From the IMG/VR virus record IMGVR_UViG_3300043395_001694, positions 1 through 23,466 of that record: DNA of 23,466 nucleotides; one strand, 5' to 3'. The stretch comes from a virus. The notes under the pieces were generated by a model. That model was not told the DNA's origin. It saw only the letters and a program-made list of their open reading frames with translations, and did not search any database. The translations under genes and the position numbers were made by a program. Each line of letters opens with the position of its first letter. Positions within the stretch are counted from its first letter, which is position 1. This document shows, piece by piece, positions 1 to 5,613 of this stretch.

Positions 1-3000
1 TAGATACTTTGAACTTCTTCACCAACTAAACCACCACTGATTGGAGTTGTAGCGTTGGTGAAGTATTCAGCAGCAAATCTGTATGAATACTCATTGCCAC
101 GAATGAAGAGGTCGAGCGAAACTGCATCTACAAAATATCCTATGTCTCTCTTACACTTTGTTTCAGTAGAAGCAACACCAGGATATAGAGTGACCATGTT
201 GGTCCAAGCAGTATTGACAATCTCAGTCTTGTTCTGCTGAATCAATCTATAGGAATCATAGAATCTCGAATCCGTAGTTGTCTGTGCATCACCAGGGAAG
301 TAAAAGTCTGGATAATCAACAGCAATCTTCGCAAGTGCTCTGTCGGTAATTTCCTTACTGTTGCGACGAATTAGACGATATGCGTCAGCAAAACGAGATT
401 GTGCGTTGCTCTGAGTATCACCAGGAATGTAGAAATCTGGATGATAAACACCAATTTCAGCAAGTGCAGCATCGAGGATGAAATCTCTATTAGCAACAAT
501 ACGATTGCGAGCATCCTTATAACGACCAGCAGGATCTTCCTTGTTAGATGCATCAACTGTTACACCAGAGCTATTCAATCCAAGAGCAGCAGAACCAGTG
601 CTGCCAGCAACAACTCCATAAGGTGTTAGAATGCTTGTTGGGTCTGGATCATAAATTGTTGCCTTGACAGTGAGTAGGTTAGCAACTGCCTTTTTGCAAA
701 GATCTCTTGCTCTGTTGAAAGCAAATACAGCGTAGGTTTCTTCGCCTACAAGACCATTCGCCAGAGGGGTTCCATCGCCATTGAAGTAGAACTTGGTAGC
801 TTCAATCGTATTGAGGTTACCACCGTCTCTAAGGTCTTCTGAGATAGCATCAACAATGTATCCGATGTCACGCTTACACTTGCCGTTAGCGACGCCCTGG
901 ATGTTGCCGATACCATAAGTATCAACCATCTGCTGAAATGCTGTATCAACGATCTCCTGGCGGTTTGCGAGGATTAAGTTGCGAGCATCAAAGTAACGAC
1001 CAGCAGCAGGATTGAGACCTGGATTGACATAAGGAATGTTTTGAAGAGCAGGATACTTCTCAAGAATGTATCCAAAAACTTCTTCCTGGATCATTGTGCG
1101 GTTGCTTTCAATCAGATTAGCAGCGTCAGCATAGATGCCATTGATTGAAATACCAGAAGGATTTAGAATTGATCCTTTTGCAATATACTTTAAGAATCCA
1201 GTTGGTTCTAGTTCTGCAAAGAACTCATCTTCACCACCAGATTGAACTGGATCTAGTTTGACATATAATTTATCGTTAGATTTAGCACCAATTCTAAATC
1301 CATCAATTGTAGCAGCAGGACGATCGATAGGAGTGATAATATCATCACTACCTAAGAATAGTTTAGTATAATTACTTGAATTCTGAACTGTTCCTTGAAT
1401 ATCAATAGTATAGTAAGCAACTTTCTTGGTATTCTCAGTATTTTCTACCGAAACTTTTGGAGGAATAATATCAGTGATGTATCCACCTTTGTCTTGGTTG
1501 AAAGCAAATCCTTTAAAACCAATGGCATGTAGAGAGGTGTTACCAAAGTTGGAGTTAGAGTTGGTGATCGACATGTCACCACCACTTTCCATCAGGAAGT
1601 GATCAGCAAAACCAACAGCGAAGATCGAAACGTTCTGAATGAATGCATCTTCTGAAGCACGAACGTGGAAGTTTCTCCATTCATCCTTCCAGTAGCTATC
1701 ACCCTTTGCGTGATAAGGAACAGTAGCAAATGCATCAGTTAGAGATGCTTGGTTCCAAGTGTTTGAATACTCATCGTAACGGATGAATGCTCTATCGTCT
1801 TTCTGTAGAGAAACACCAGTGTATTGAGCGATAACCATCGATCTAAAACCAGTGGCTTTCAGACCATTTGCCCAGATACCGCAAATACCCCAGGTCGAAC
1901 GAATTGAGACGTTGAAGACATATGGTGATGCAGATTCAACGCTATCAACTTCGGCAAGAGTTTGTGCGTTCTGACCGAGAGCAGGAGTTGTATCTACACT
2001 GATTGTTTGTCCAGATACGATATTTGTGCCAATTGCTCCTACAACATATGGAACTTCATATGTAAATTTGCGAGGATCGTTAGCATCAATTTCTTTGATT
2101 GGGAAGAATCCTTCCAATACATCATCAATATTTGTATTAGAAACAGAAACAAACTGACCAGAGAAATATCCGTGATCAACTTTCGTTGTTACTTCAACTT
2201 CAGTTGTAGATGCTGGAATACTAGGATCTGTAGTTGCATCAGTAAATTTGAGTGACTCAATTACACGAGAGTCGGAAAGAGGACCAACAATTCTGTTCTC
2301 TTGGATGTTAAAACCAAATTCACCTGGATCATCAATAGTTGGTTGGTATGCAGAGAATGCCTTGCCAATCTTTCTATAAAATAGTCCCAACTCTTCAGCA
2401 TCTGCATACTCAAATACAGTCAGCTTGTGGTGAGAATAGTTTGGTGCTGTTTTCTTGGTAAAGTCTGTTGGATCGTAATAGACTTCGCCAGTTCCTTCGG
2501 AAGCATTATAAAGTGGAGATTCTGATGTTGTTTGACCATCCTTAATGGTAAATTGCCAGAAATAGCAACCACCAGTTACATTGAAAATCGCAGAACGAGG
2601 AACAGTTACAGATGCTGGATCAGGAACGTAGAGAGGTCTGATCGTTGTTCTACGAAGATCATAACCAACAAGTGATGAACCACGAGGAATGATGGCACCA
2701 CCTTCAGTATTATTAAACTTATAGAGGACGTTGTTTGGATTGGAAATATCAAGAATACTATTATCAGTCCAAGCATTTAGAGCTTGATCAAATCCAAATA
2801 CATCAATACCATTAGTATCTACAAGACCAGGACGGTTATCAATGTAGTGAATACCAGGCATCAGCATGATGCTGAACTGGTCAAAACGGTCATTATCCTT
2901 ACCAGGGAGGTAAGAATATCTTGCAATCTCTAGGAAAGCACGCTGGATGCTCTTGAATGGAGTAATTGGGGAATTACCTCTGTTTGTTAACGCATCTGTT

Positions 3001-3080
3001 GCGTTAAAATCATCAGGAGAAACATAAAGATACTTACCAGTTTTTGAACTGATAAGGTTATCCAGACGTGTTAATGGCAT
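1..3080 (-). CDS. Large repeat-containing virion structural protein (partial, C-terminus outside window)
   Basis: The minus-strand frame opens with ATG at 3080 (MPLTRLDNLI...) and stays open to base 1, so at least 1026 residues are visible and the 3' end is missing. The N-terminal ~250 residues (SPDDFNATD, PFKSIQRAF, MLMPGIHYI) resemble large structural or adhesin-like proteins of T4-like cyanophages, as I recall them; they look beta-rich. From about residue 640 onward the protein becomes repetitive. A helical unit of the type 'RF-DAYRLI--N--EI-D-A' occurs about five times, and a second module starting KCKRDIGY-VDA and ending NGLVGEE or GGLVGEE occurs twice. I infer a tail-fibre or baseplate-associated protein, possibly for host contact. 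No catalytic motif was seen. A late promoter lies 40 bases upstream, which fits a virion protein. Exact T4 counterpart: none recognised. Confidence 0.75.
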   Translation of the reverse strand, partial: MPLTRLDNLISSKTGKYLYVSPDDFNATDALTNRGNSPITPFKSIQRAFLEIARYSYLPGKDNDRFDQFSIMLMPGIHYIDNRPGLVDTNGIDVFGFDQALNAWTDNSILDISNPNNVLYKFNNTEGGAIIPRGSSLVGYDLRRTTIRPLYVPDPASVTVPRSAIFNVTGGCYFWQFTIKDGQTTSESPLYNASEGTGEVYYDPTDFTKKTAPNYSHHKLTVFEYADAEELGLFYRKIGKAFSAYQPTIDDPGEFGFNIQENRIVGPLSDSRVIESLKFTDATTDPSIPASTTEVEVTTKVDHGYFSGQFVSVSNTNIDDVLEGFFPIKEIDANDPRKFTYEVPYVVGAIGTNIVSGQTISVDTTPALGQNAQTLAEVDSVESASPYVFNVSIRSTWGICGIWANGLKATGFRSMVIAQYTGVSLQKDDRAFIRYDEYSNTWNQASLTDAFATVPYHAKGDSYWKDEWRNFHVRASEDAFIQNVSIFAVGFADHFLMESGGDMSITNSNSNFGNTSLHAIGFKGFAFNQDKGGYITDIIPPKVSVENTENTKKVAYYTIDIQGTVQNSSNYTKLFLGSDDIITPIDRPAATIDGFRIGAKSNDKLYVKLDPVQSGGEDEFFAELEPTGFLKYIAKGSILNPSGISINGIYADAANLIESNRTMIQEEVFGYILEKYPALQNIPYVNPGLNPAAGRYFDARNLILANRQEIVDTAFQQMVDTYGIGNIQGVANGKCKRDIGYIVDAISEDLRDGGNLNTIEATKFYFNGDGTPLANGLVGEETYAVFAFNRARDLCKKAVANLLTVKATIYDPDPTSILTPYGVVAGSTGSAALGLNSSGVTVDASNKEDPAGRYKDARNRIVANRDFILDAALAEIGVYHPDFYIPGDTQSNAQSRFADAYRLIRRNSKEITDRALAKIAVDYPDFYFPGDAQTTTDSRFYDSYRLIQQNKTEIVNTAWTNMVTLYPGVASTETKCKRDIGYFVDAVSLDLFIRGNEYSYRFAAEYFTNATTPISGGLVGEEVQSI

Positions 3081-3119
3081 GATTATTACTAACCCTAGGG
3101 TATAAATTTATCCTCGTTT

Positions 3120-3127
3120 TATTTATA
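3120..3127 (-). promoter_or_regulatory. T4-type late promoter (TATAAATA)
   Basis: The minus strand reads TATAAATA here, an exact match to the T4 late -10 consensus recognised by the gp55 sigma factor. It lies 40 bases upstream of the ATG at 3080 and partly overlaps the stop codon of the 37-residue ORF at 3123-3236. It is expected to drive the large structural gene late in infection. Confidence 0.7.
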
Positions 3128-3236
3128 CGGTAGGGCGATACTTGTCTCCTAGGATCTGCATTTTAATGATTTCCTTGACACATAACCAAATGTATCCAAA
3201 TTGTTCAGACCAAGTACAATCTCCTCGTATATTCAT
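3123..3236 (-). CDS. Small hypothetical protein, 37 aa
   Basis: A short minus-strand frame begins with ATG at 3236 (MNIRGDCTW...) and ends RPTV-stop. An AGAGG-type Shine-Dalgarno sits about 5 bases upstream of the ATG. It fills the gap between tRNA-Asn and the late promoter, and its stop codon is embedded in TATAAATA. The peptide has a hydrophobic centre (FGYIWLCV) but is too short to call a membrane protein. I do not recognise it. The ribosome site and tight fit in the gap are the only support; it may be chance. Confidence 0.4.
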   Translation of the reverse strand: MNIRGDCTWSEQFGYIWLCVKEIIKMQILGDKYRPTV

Positions 3237-3251
3237 ACTAACCTCTATAAA

Positions 3252-3323
3252 CTCCACAACCTGGATTCGAACCAGGGACCAATCGATTAACAGTCGATGG
3301 CTCTACCGCTGAGCTATTGTGGA
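3252..3323 (-). tRNA. tRNA-Asn (GTT)
   Basis: A cloverleaf reads on the minus strand: acceptor TCCACAA pairs TTGTGGA, the D arm is GCTC/GAGC, the anticodon stem ATCGA/TCGAT encloses loop CTGTTAA (anticodon GTT), and the T arm is CCTGG-TTCGAAT-CCAGG. The discriminator is G and no CCA is encoded. Last tRNA of the cluster in the direction of transcription. Confidence 0.93.
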
Positions 3324-3329
3324 ATGAAA

Positions 3330-3500
3330 TCATGGTTGTTTAGTATCCATGAGAAATTCTACAGTATTTGCTATATCATTCATAGCATCACGCAGATGTG
3401 GTCGTTGTCCGCTTTCTTGACGGACAATCGGGCGATGATCATCTGTAAGAGACCAGCGCCATTGCCTCATTTCGACGCAATACCAGAGATTAATTTTCAT
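3330..3500 (-). CDS. Small conserved-looking cyanophage protein, 56 aa
   Basis: The frame starts MKINLWYCVEM at ATG 3500 and ends MDTKQP-stop. An upstream in-frame ATG at 3572 exists but lies inside the neighbouring gene; the start at 3500 overlaps that gene's stop region (ATGAAAATTAA), a typical translational-coupling arrangement, so I chose it. The segment WRWSLTDD followed by QESG and AMNDIANTVE resembles small proteins I recall from other T4-like cyanophages, function unknown. The first half looks like a small beta unit rich in Trp, followed by a helix. No signal peptide or membrane segment is visible. Confidence 0.6.
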   Translation of the reverse strand: MKINLWYCVEMRQWRWSLTDDHRPIVRQESGQRPHLRDAMNDIANTVEFLMDTKQP

Positions 3501-3645
3501 GTTTGAAATTTTCCAGTTTGAGCCAATTGAGGAGGGCGTTGATTTCCATTCTTTTTGCTTCACTAAGATCATATTGTTTATTGAAAAGGTAAAAATCTAG
3601 TGCCTCAATGGCAAGGTCTCGGTCGGGTTTTGAAATGAGTGACAT
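3490..3645 (-). CDS. Small hypothetical protein, 51 aa
   Basis: The frame reads MSLISKPDRDLAIEAL and ends ENFKHEN-stop. A longer reading from ATG 3705 would begin inside tRNA-Ala (3665-3737), so the internal ATG at 3645 is preferred. No strong ribosome site precedes 3645. The product looks wholly helical and acidic/basic mixed, and overlaps the next gene by 11 bases. It sits between tRNA-Ala and tRNA-Asn, so it is probably cotranscribed with the tRNAs. Function not recognised. Confidence 0.5.
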   Translation of the reverse strand: MSLISKPDRDLAIEALDFYLFNKQYDLSEAKRMEINALLNWLKLENFKHEN

Positions 3646-3664
3646 AAGAGTTATAATAAACTCA

Positions 3665-3737
3665 TGGAGAATAGGAGACTCGAACTCCTGACAGCCTGCT
3701 TGCAAAGCAGGTGCTCTACCAACTGAGCTAATTCCCC
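3665..3737 (-). tRNA. tRNA-Ala (TGC)
   Basis: The minus strand gives acceptor GGGGAAT/ATTCTCC (one G-U), D arm GCTC/GAGC, anticodon stem CCTGC/GCAGG with loop TTTGCAA (anticodon TGC), and T arm CAGGA-GTTCGAG-TCTCCT-like. Discriminator A, no encoded CCA. It reads GCA-type codons, which fits an AT-rich phage in a host of higher GC. Confidence 0.9.
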
Positions 3738-3738
3738 G

Positions 3739-3813
3739 TGGTCCTCTGTCTAGGAATCGAACCTAGTTTCCATGTGTGTTGTCCACCCGTCCTTACCAAT
3801 AGACTAACAGAGG
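3739..3813 (-). tRNA. tRNA-like element with degenerate anticodon arm (possible pseudo-tRNA)
   Basis: Most of a tRNA is intact on the minus strand: acceptor CCTCTGT pairs perfectly with ACAGAGG, T8-A9 are present, the D arm is GTCT/GGAC with ATTGGTAA loop, the T arm is CTAGG-TTCGATT-CCTAG, the discriminator is A, and CCA is encoded, unlike in its neighbours. The anticodon arm does not work. Positions 27-43 (GGTGG-ACAACAC-ACATG) give only 2-3 pairs, and the universal U33 is a C. By position the anticodon would be AAC (Val). An alternative register (GGGTG-GACAACA-CACAT) gives CAA and A33, also non-canonical. I cannot assign an amino acid; a decayed tRNA or a tRNA-like RNA with another role are both possible. 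Confidence 0.6.
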
Positions 3814-3814
3814 A

Positions 3815-3944
3815 GAGGGGAGTATTAGAGGACTCCCCATACGACTATCATAAAAATGATAGAAGGTGTACAATGCCGCCTTTCTTACTGCTTCCCCACG
3901 GTGGCAGTAAGTATCTCGACAAGGTTGGCGTCTAAGACTACCAA
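3815..3944 (-). ncRNA. Candidate structured RNA segment with three hairpins between tRNAs
   Basis: This 130-base gap lies between tRNA-Thr and the tRNA-like element and has no convincing ORF. Read on the minus strand it holds three perfect stems: CTTACTGC/GCAGTAAG (8 bp, 12-base loop, 3884-3911), CTATCAT/ATGATAG (7 bp, 4-base loop TTTT, 3845-3862) and GGGGAGT/ACTCCCC (7 bp, 8-base loop, 3817-3838). Three such stems in about 95 bases is more than I would expect by chance, though I could not compute a probability. No T-run follows any of them, so they are not ordinary intrinsic terminators. They could be tRNA-processing signals, a small RNA, or relics of a deleted tRNA. Confidence 0.4.
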
Positions 3945-4018
3945 AGCCCAAGGTCGGACTTGAACCGACGACCTACGGTTTACAAAACCGTTGCTCTATC
4001 CAGCTGAGCTACTCAGGC
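3945..4018 (-). tRNA. tRNA-Thr (TGT)
   Basis: The minus strand folds with acceptor GCCTGAG/CTTGGGC (two G-U), D arm GCTC/GAGC, anticodon stem ACGGT/ACCGT with loop TTTGTAA (anticodon TGT), and T arm GTCGG-TTCAAGT-CCGAC. Discriminator T, no encoded CCA. Its first 10 bases overlap the 3' end of the cpeT-like gene, whose TAG stop is formed by positions 8-10 of the tRNA. Confidence 0.9.
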
Positions 4019-4533
4019 ACTCTAACAAATTTGAACGCACCCCAATCAGATCCCCATACTTTATCATGATTTTCTGCATTTAGACCTTTATCAATAACAT
4101 GGTATTCATCTTTTGTAAGAGTTACCTCGTTCTGAACATAGGTCTTAATGCCATTCCAAGTTACCCAACACTCACAAGTAGAAGTTCCACCAGTGAAGAG
4201 TTCAGGACCAGTCTGTGACATAATTATATCGCATCCTGGGCGGTATGTCAAGGTTTCATCAGTGATAAGTTCAAGATTAGTTCCACCAACAAATCGTTTT
4301 GGATCTTCAATCTCATAATTTTTGAGACGGAATTGACCTTTTTCGATCTCCACATCAATCACAAATTGACGATATGGATTTTCTGGTAGATAGTTATATG
4401 CTTGCTCACCATAAAACCGTGTATCTCCAATTTTGCAATGCCTGACAGTAATCATGGCATAACGAGTTGGATGACATTGTGCTTGGTATTTATTGGAAAA
4501 TGTTCCTTCCAAATATTCAAGAAACTGGTTCAT
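4009..4533 (-). CDS. cpeT: CpeT/CpcT-type phycobilin lyase homologue (auxiliary metabolic gene)
   Basis: This 174-residue protein (MNQFLEYLEGTFSNKYQAQ...) matches the CpeT/CpcT chromophore-lyase family in pattern. It has an N-terminal EGTFSN-QA segment, a central NPYRQF region, a GCDIIMSQTG strand near residue 100, then STCECWVTWNG, and a C-terminal DKGLN---HDKVWGSDWGAF-FVRV segment, all features I recall from the family. Cyanobacterial members attach or help attach phycobilins to phycobiliproteins; phage copies may act on host phycobilisome pigments during infection, which is inference. Length is a little shorter than host proteins (about 200 residues). It overlaps the upstream gene by 17 bases and ends inside tRNA-Thr, so it is part of the tRNA-cluster transcript. 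No membrane segment. Confidence 0.8.
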   Translation of the reverse strand: MNQFLEYLEGTFSNKYQAQCHPTRYAMITVRHCKIGDTRFYGEQAYNYLPENPYRQFVIDVEIEKGQFRLKNYEIEDPKRFVGGTNLELITDETLTYRPGCDIIMSQTGPELFTGGTSTCECWVTWNGIKTYVQNEVTLTKDEYHVIDKGLNAENHDKVWGSDWGAFKFVRVPE

Positions 4534-4798
4534 CTGGTAAAACTTCAGGATTAACTAAATCTAACTCAAACAAAACTGGATGGCATTCTTCAGCAATAAG
4601 ATAGTCAGAATAACGGAAGATATCTTCCATAGTATATTCTTGATTGAGTGCTGCTTCAGCCAAGATCCACTTGTCATGTTTGTCGTTTTCTTCTAAGATA
4701 TCAAAAGCAAATGGTATGTTCTCAATATAATACATCAATACAGGTTCATTGTCGACAAAGACATGTTTTCTGGTGATTGTGTATCTGAAAACTGCCAT
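4517..4798 (-). CDS. Hypothetical protein, 93 aa, coupled to cpeT
   Basis: The frame reads MAVFRYTITRKHVFVDNE and ends LPDEPVS-stop. I prefer ATG 4798; a GTG one codon upstream (4801) is also possible. A GAGAG ribosome site lies about 10 bases upstream. The N-terminal half is rich in beta-type residues and the C-terminal half is acidic (EECHPVLFELDLVNPEVLPDEP). The gene overlaps the cpeT-like start by 17 bases, suggesting translational coupling and possibly a shared role, though I know no function for it. No membrane segment or signal peptide is visible. Confidence 0.65.
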   Translation of the reverse strand: MAVFRYTITRKHVFVDNEPVLMYYIENIPFAFDILEENDKHDKWILAEAALNQEYTMEDIFRYSDYLIAEECHPVLFELDLVNPEVLPDEPVS

Positions 4799-4818
4799 CA
4801 CATTTGATCTCTCAAAAT

Positions 4819-4842
4819 TTCCTGTTACTATTTACACAGGAA
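4819..4842 (-). terminator. Hairpin after tRNA-Leu, possible weak terminator or processing site
   Basis: On the minus strand TTCCTGT and ACAGGAA form a perfect 7-bp stem with a 10-base loop, followed by ATTTTG. It directly abuts the 3' end of tRNA-Leu. The T-run is short, so partial termination or tRNA 3' processing are both possible. Confidence 0.35.
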
Positions 4843-4915
4843 TACCCGTGGTCGGATTCGAACCGACACTGGAGGGATTTTAAGTCCCCTGTCTCTGCCG
4901 TTGGACTACACGGGC
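4843..4915 (-). tRNA. tRNA-Leu (TAA), short variable loop
   Basis: The minus strand gives acceptor GCCCGTG/CACGGGT, D arm GTC/GAC, anticodon stem GGGGA/TCCCT with loop CTTAAAA (anticodon TAA), a 5-base variable loop CCAGT, and T arm GTCGG-TTCGAAT-CCGAC, with discriminator A and no CCA. The anticodon is that of tRNA-Leu, but bacterial tRNA-Leu normally has a long class II variable arm, which is absent here (73 bases in total). Confidence 0.85.
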
Positions 4916-4919
4916 AAGG

Positions 4920-4992
4920 TGCTCCTTGAGGGGATCGAACCCACCTTAGCCGAATTATGAGTTCGGTGCATTCGCCAGATTGCTAAAGGAGC
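4920..4992 (-). tRNA. tRNA with CAT anticodon (Met, or Ile after lysidine modification)
   Basis: The minus strand gives acceptor GCTCCTT/AAGGAGC, D arm GCA/TGC, anticodon stem CCGAA/TTCGG with loop CTCATAA (anticodon CAT), and T arm GTGGG-TTCGATC-CCCTC with one T-T mismatch. Discriminator A, no CCA. The first acceptor pair is G-C, so it is not a typical bacterial initiator tRNA, which has an unpaired first position. An Ile(k2CAU) identity cannot be excluded, but Ile(TAT) next door makes Met more likely. Confidence 0.85.
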
Positions 4993-4995
4993 GAA

Positions 4996-5067
4996 TAGGG
5001 ATACTGGGAGTTGAACCCAGACTAACCCGTTATAAGCAGGCCGCTCTAACCATTAAGCTATACCCCC
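4996..5067 (-). tRNA. tRNA-Ile (TAT)
   Basis: The minus strand gives acceptor GGGGGTA/TATCCCT, D arm GCTT/GAGC, anticodon stem GCCTG/CGGGT with loop CTTATAA (anticodon TAT), and T arm CTGGG-TTCAACT-CCCAG. Discriminator A, no CCA. TAT decodes ATA, a codon that is rare in many hosts but common in AT-rich phage genes. Confidence 0.9.
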
Positions 5068-5074
5068 ATGGGGT

Positions 5075-5200
5075 TCATATTCGCACTAATAGTTTCGCTT
5101 TTAATGCTTGCCTACGCTTTCTAGCATCTCTCAATGCTTGAGGCTTGAGAGAACGCTTCTGTTCTTTTTTGGAGTGGTGCTGCCAGTTGGGAACTTTCAT
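5075..5200 (-). CDS. Small basic protein, 41 aa
   Basis: The frame starts ATG 5200 (MKVPNWQHHSKKEQKR...) and ends KLLVRI-stop just 7 bases before tRNA-Ile. GAGAGAACG precedes the ATG as a ribosome site. The product is strongly basic (runs of Lys/Arg, including DARKRRQALKAK) and probably helical, so nucleic-acid binding is conceivable but unproven. It is the first gene after the sigma70-type promoter at 5227-5255 and would head the tRNA-cluster transcript. Confidence 0.5.
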   Translation of the reverse strand: MKVPNWQHHSKKEQKRSLKPQALRDARKRRQALKAKLLVRI

Positions 5201-5226
5201 CGTTCTCTCGTGTTCTGTATGTATGT

Positions 5227-5255
5227 ATAATACCCGATTATTGGGCGTTCGTCAA
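5227..5255 (-). promoter_or_regulatory. Sigma70-type promoter for the tRNA cluster
   Basis: Minus strand: -35 TTGACG (5250-5255), 17-base spacer, -10 TATTAT (5227-5232). This is close to the sigma70 consensus with optimal spacing. The -35 lies in the end of the 46-residue gene and the -10 just after its stop. It points at the 41-residue gene and the tRNAs, implying early expression by host polymerase. Confidence 0.6.
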
Positions 5256-5378
5256 GGGCAGTGTGACAGTTGCTTTTCTGGCACTCTGTTGGGCAATGAA
5301 TGCCCGAAGTTCTGGGGTTTCTTCCCATTCCCAGGTACGACCCTTCTTGTCAATCCATTGCTTTTTGGGATTACTCAC
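5238..5378 (-). CDS. Small hypothetical protein, 46 aa
   Basis: The frame starts with GTG 5378 (MSNPKKQWIDKKGRTWEWEE...) and ends PLTNAQ-stop. GGAGGA lies about 8 bases before the GTG, a strong ribosome site that decides this start. The gene overlaps the end of the 63-residue gene by 8 bases. The core DKKGRTWEWEETPEL looks like a small beta-hairpin with conserved-type Trp residues, followed by a helix. I do not recognise a family. Its 3' end carries the -35 of the next promoter. Confidence 0.6.
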   Translation of the reverse strand: MSNPKKQWIDKKGRTWEWEETPELRAFIAQQSARKATVTLPLTNAQ

Positions 5379-5562
5379 TTTTCAGTTCCTCCAGTTTGTC
5401 TAAAATTGTGTCAAATGATCCAATGCCTTCAATTTCACTAATCATATTAGCGATTTGCTTGCATACAATTGGGCGTTCTTGCCTAGCAGCGTATGCTAGA
5501 GCATTACGAAGGGCAGCTGCAGCTTCCTGCAAACTTTCTTCAACTTGTTTTCCTAAAGCCAT
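5371..5562 (-). CDS. Small conserved-looking helical protein, 63 aa
   Basis: The frame reads MALGKQVEESLQEAAAALRN and ends EELKSE-stop. It is almost entirely helical, with a segment NALAYAARQERPIVCKQIA that resembles small proteins I recall from other T4-like cyanophages. An AAGG-type site lies well upstream of the ATG, so the ribosome site is only moderate. It follows the 108-residue gene by 51 bases and is coupled to the 46-residue gene downstream. No function is known to me; no membrane segment. Confidence 0.7.
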   Translation of the reverse strand: MALGKQVEESLQEAAAALRNALAYAARQERPIVCKQIANMISEIEGIGSFDTILDKLEELKSE

Positions 5563-5613
5563 TACTTTTCTGAACCTTGAACAGAGTTATCCTACTCGTT
5601 TTCTGAGGTTCTG

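Noticed and set aside
3171-3206. TTGACA on the plus strand at 3175-3180 as a promoter
   Set aside because: No good -10 follows at 16-18 bases and no plus-strand gene lies downstream; it is inside the minus-strand 37-residue frame.
3646-3705. Upstream start for the 51-residue gene
   Set aside because: It would begin inside tRNA-Ala, and the added residues are encoded by the tRNA sequence.
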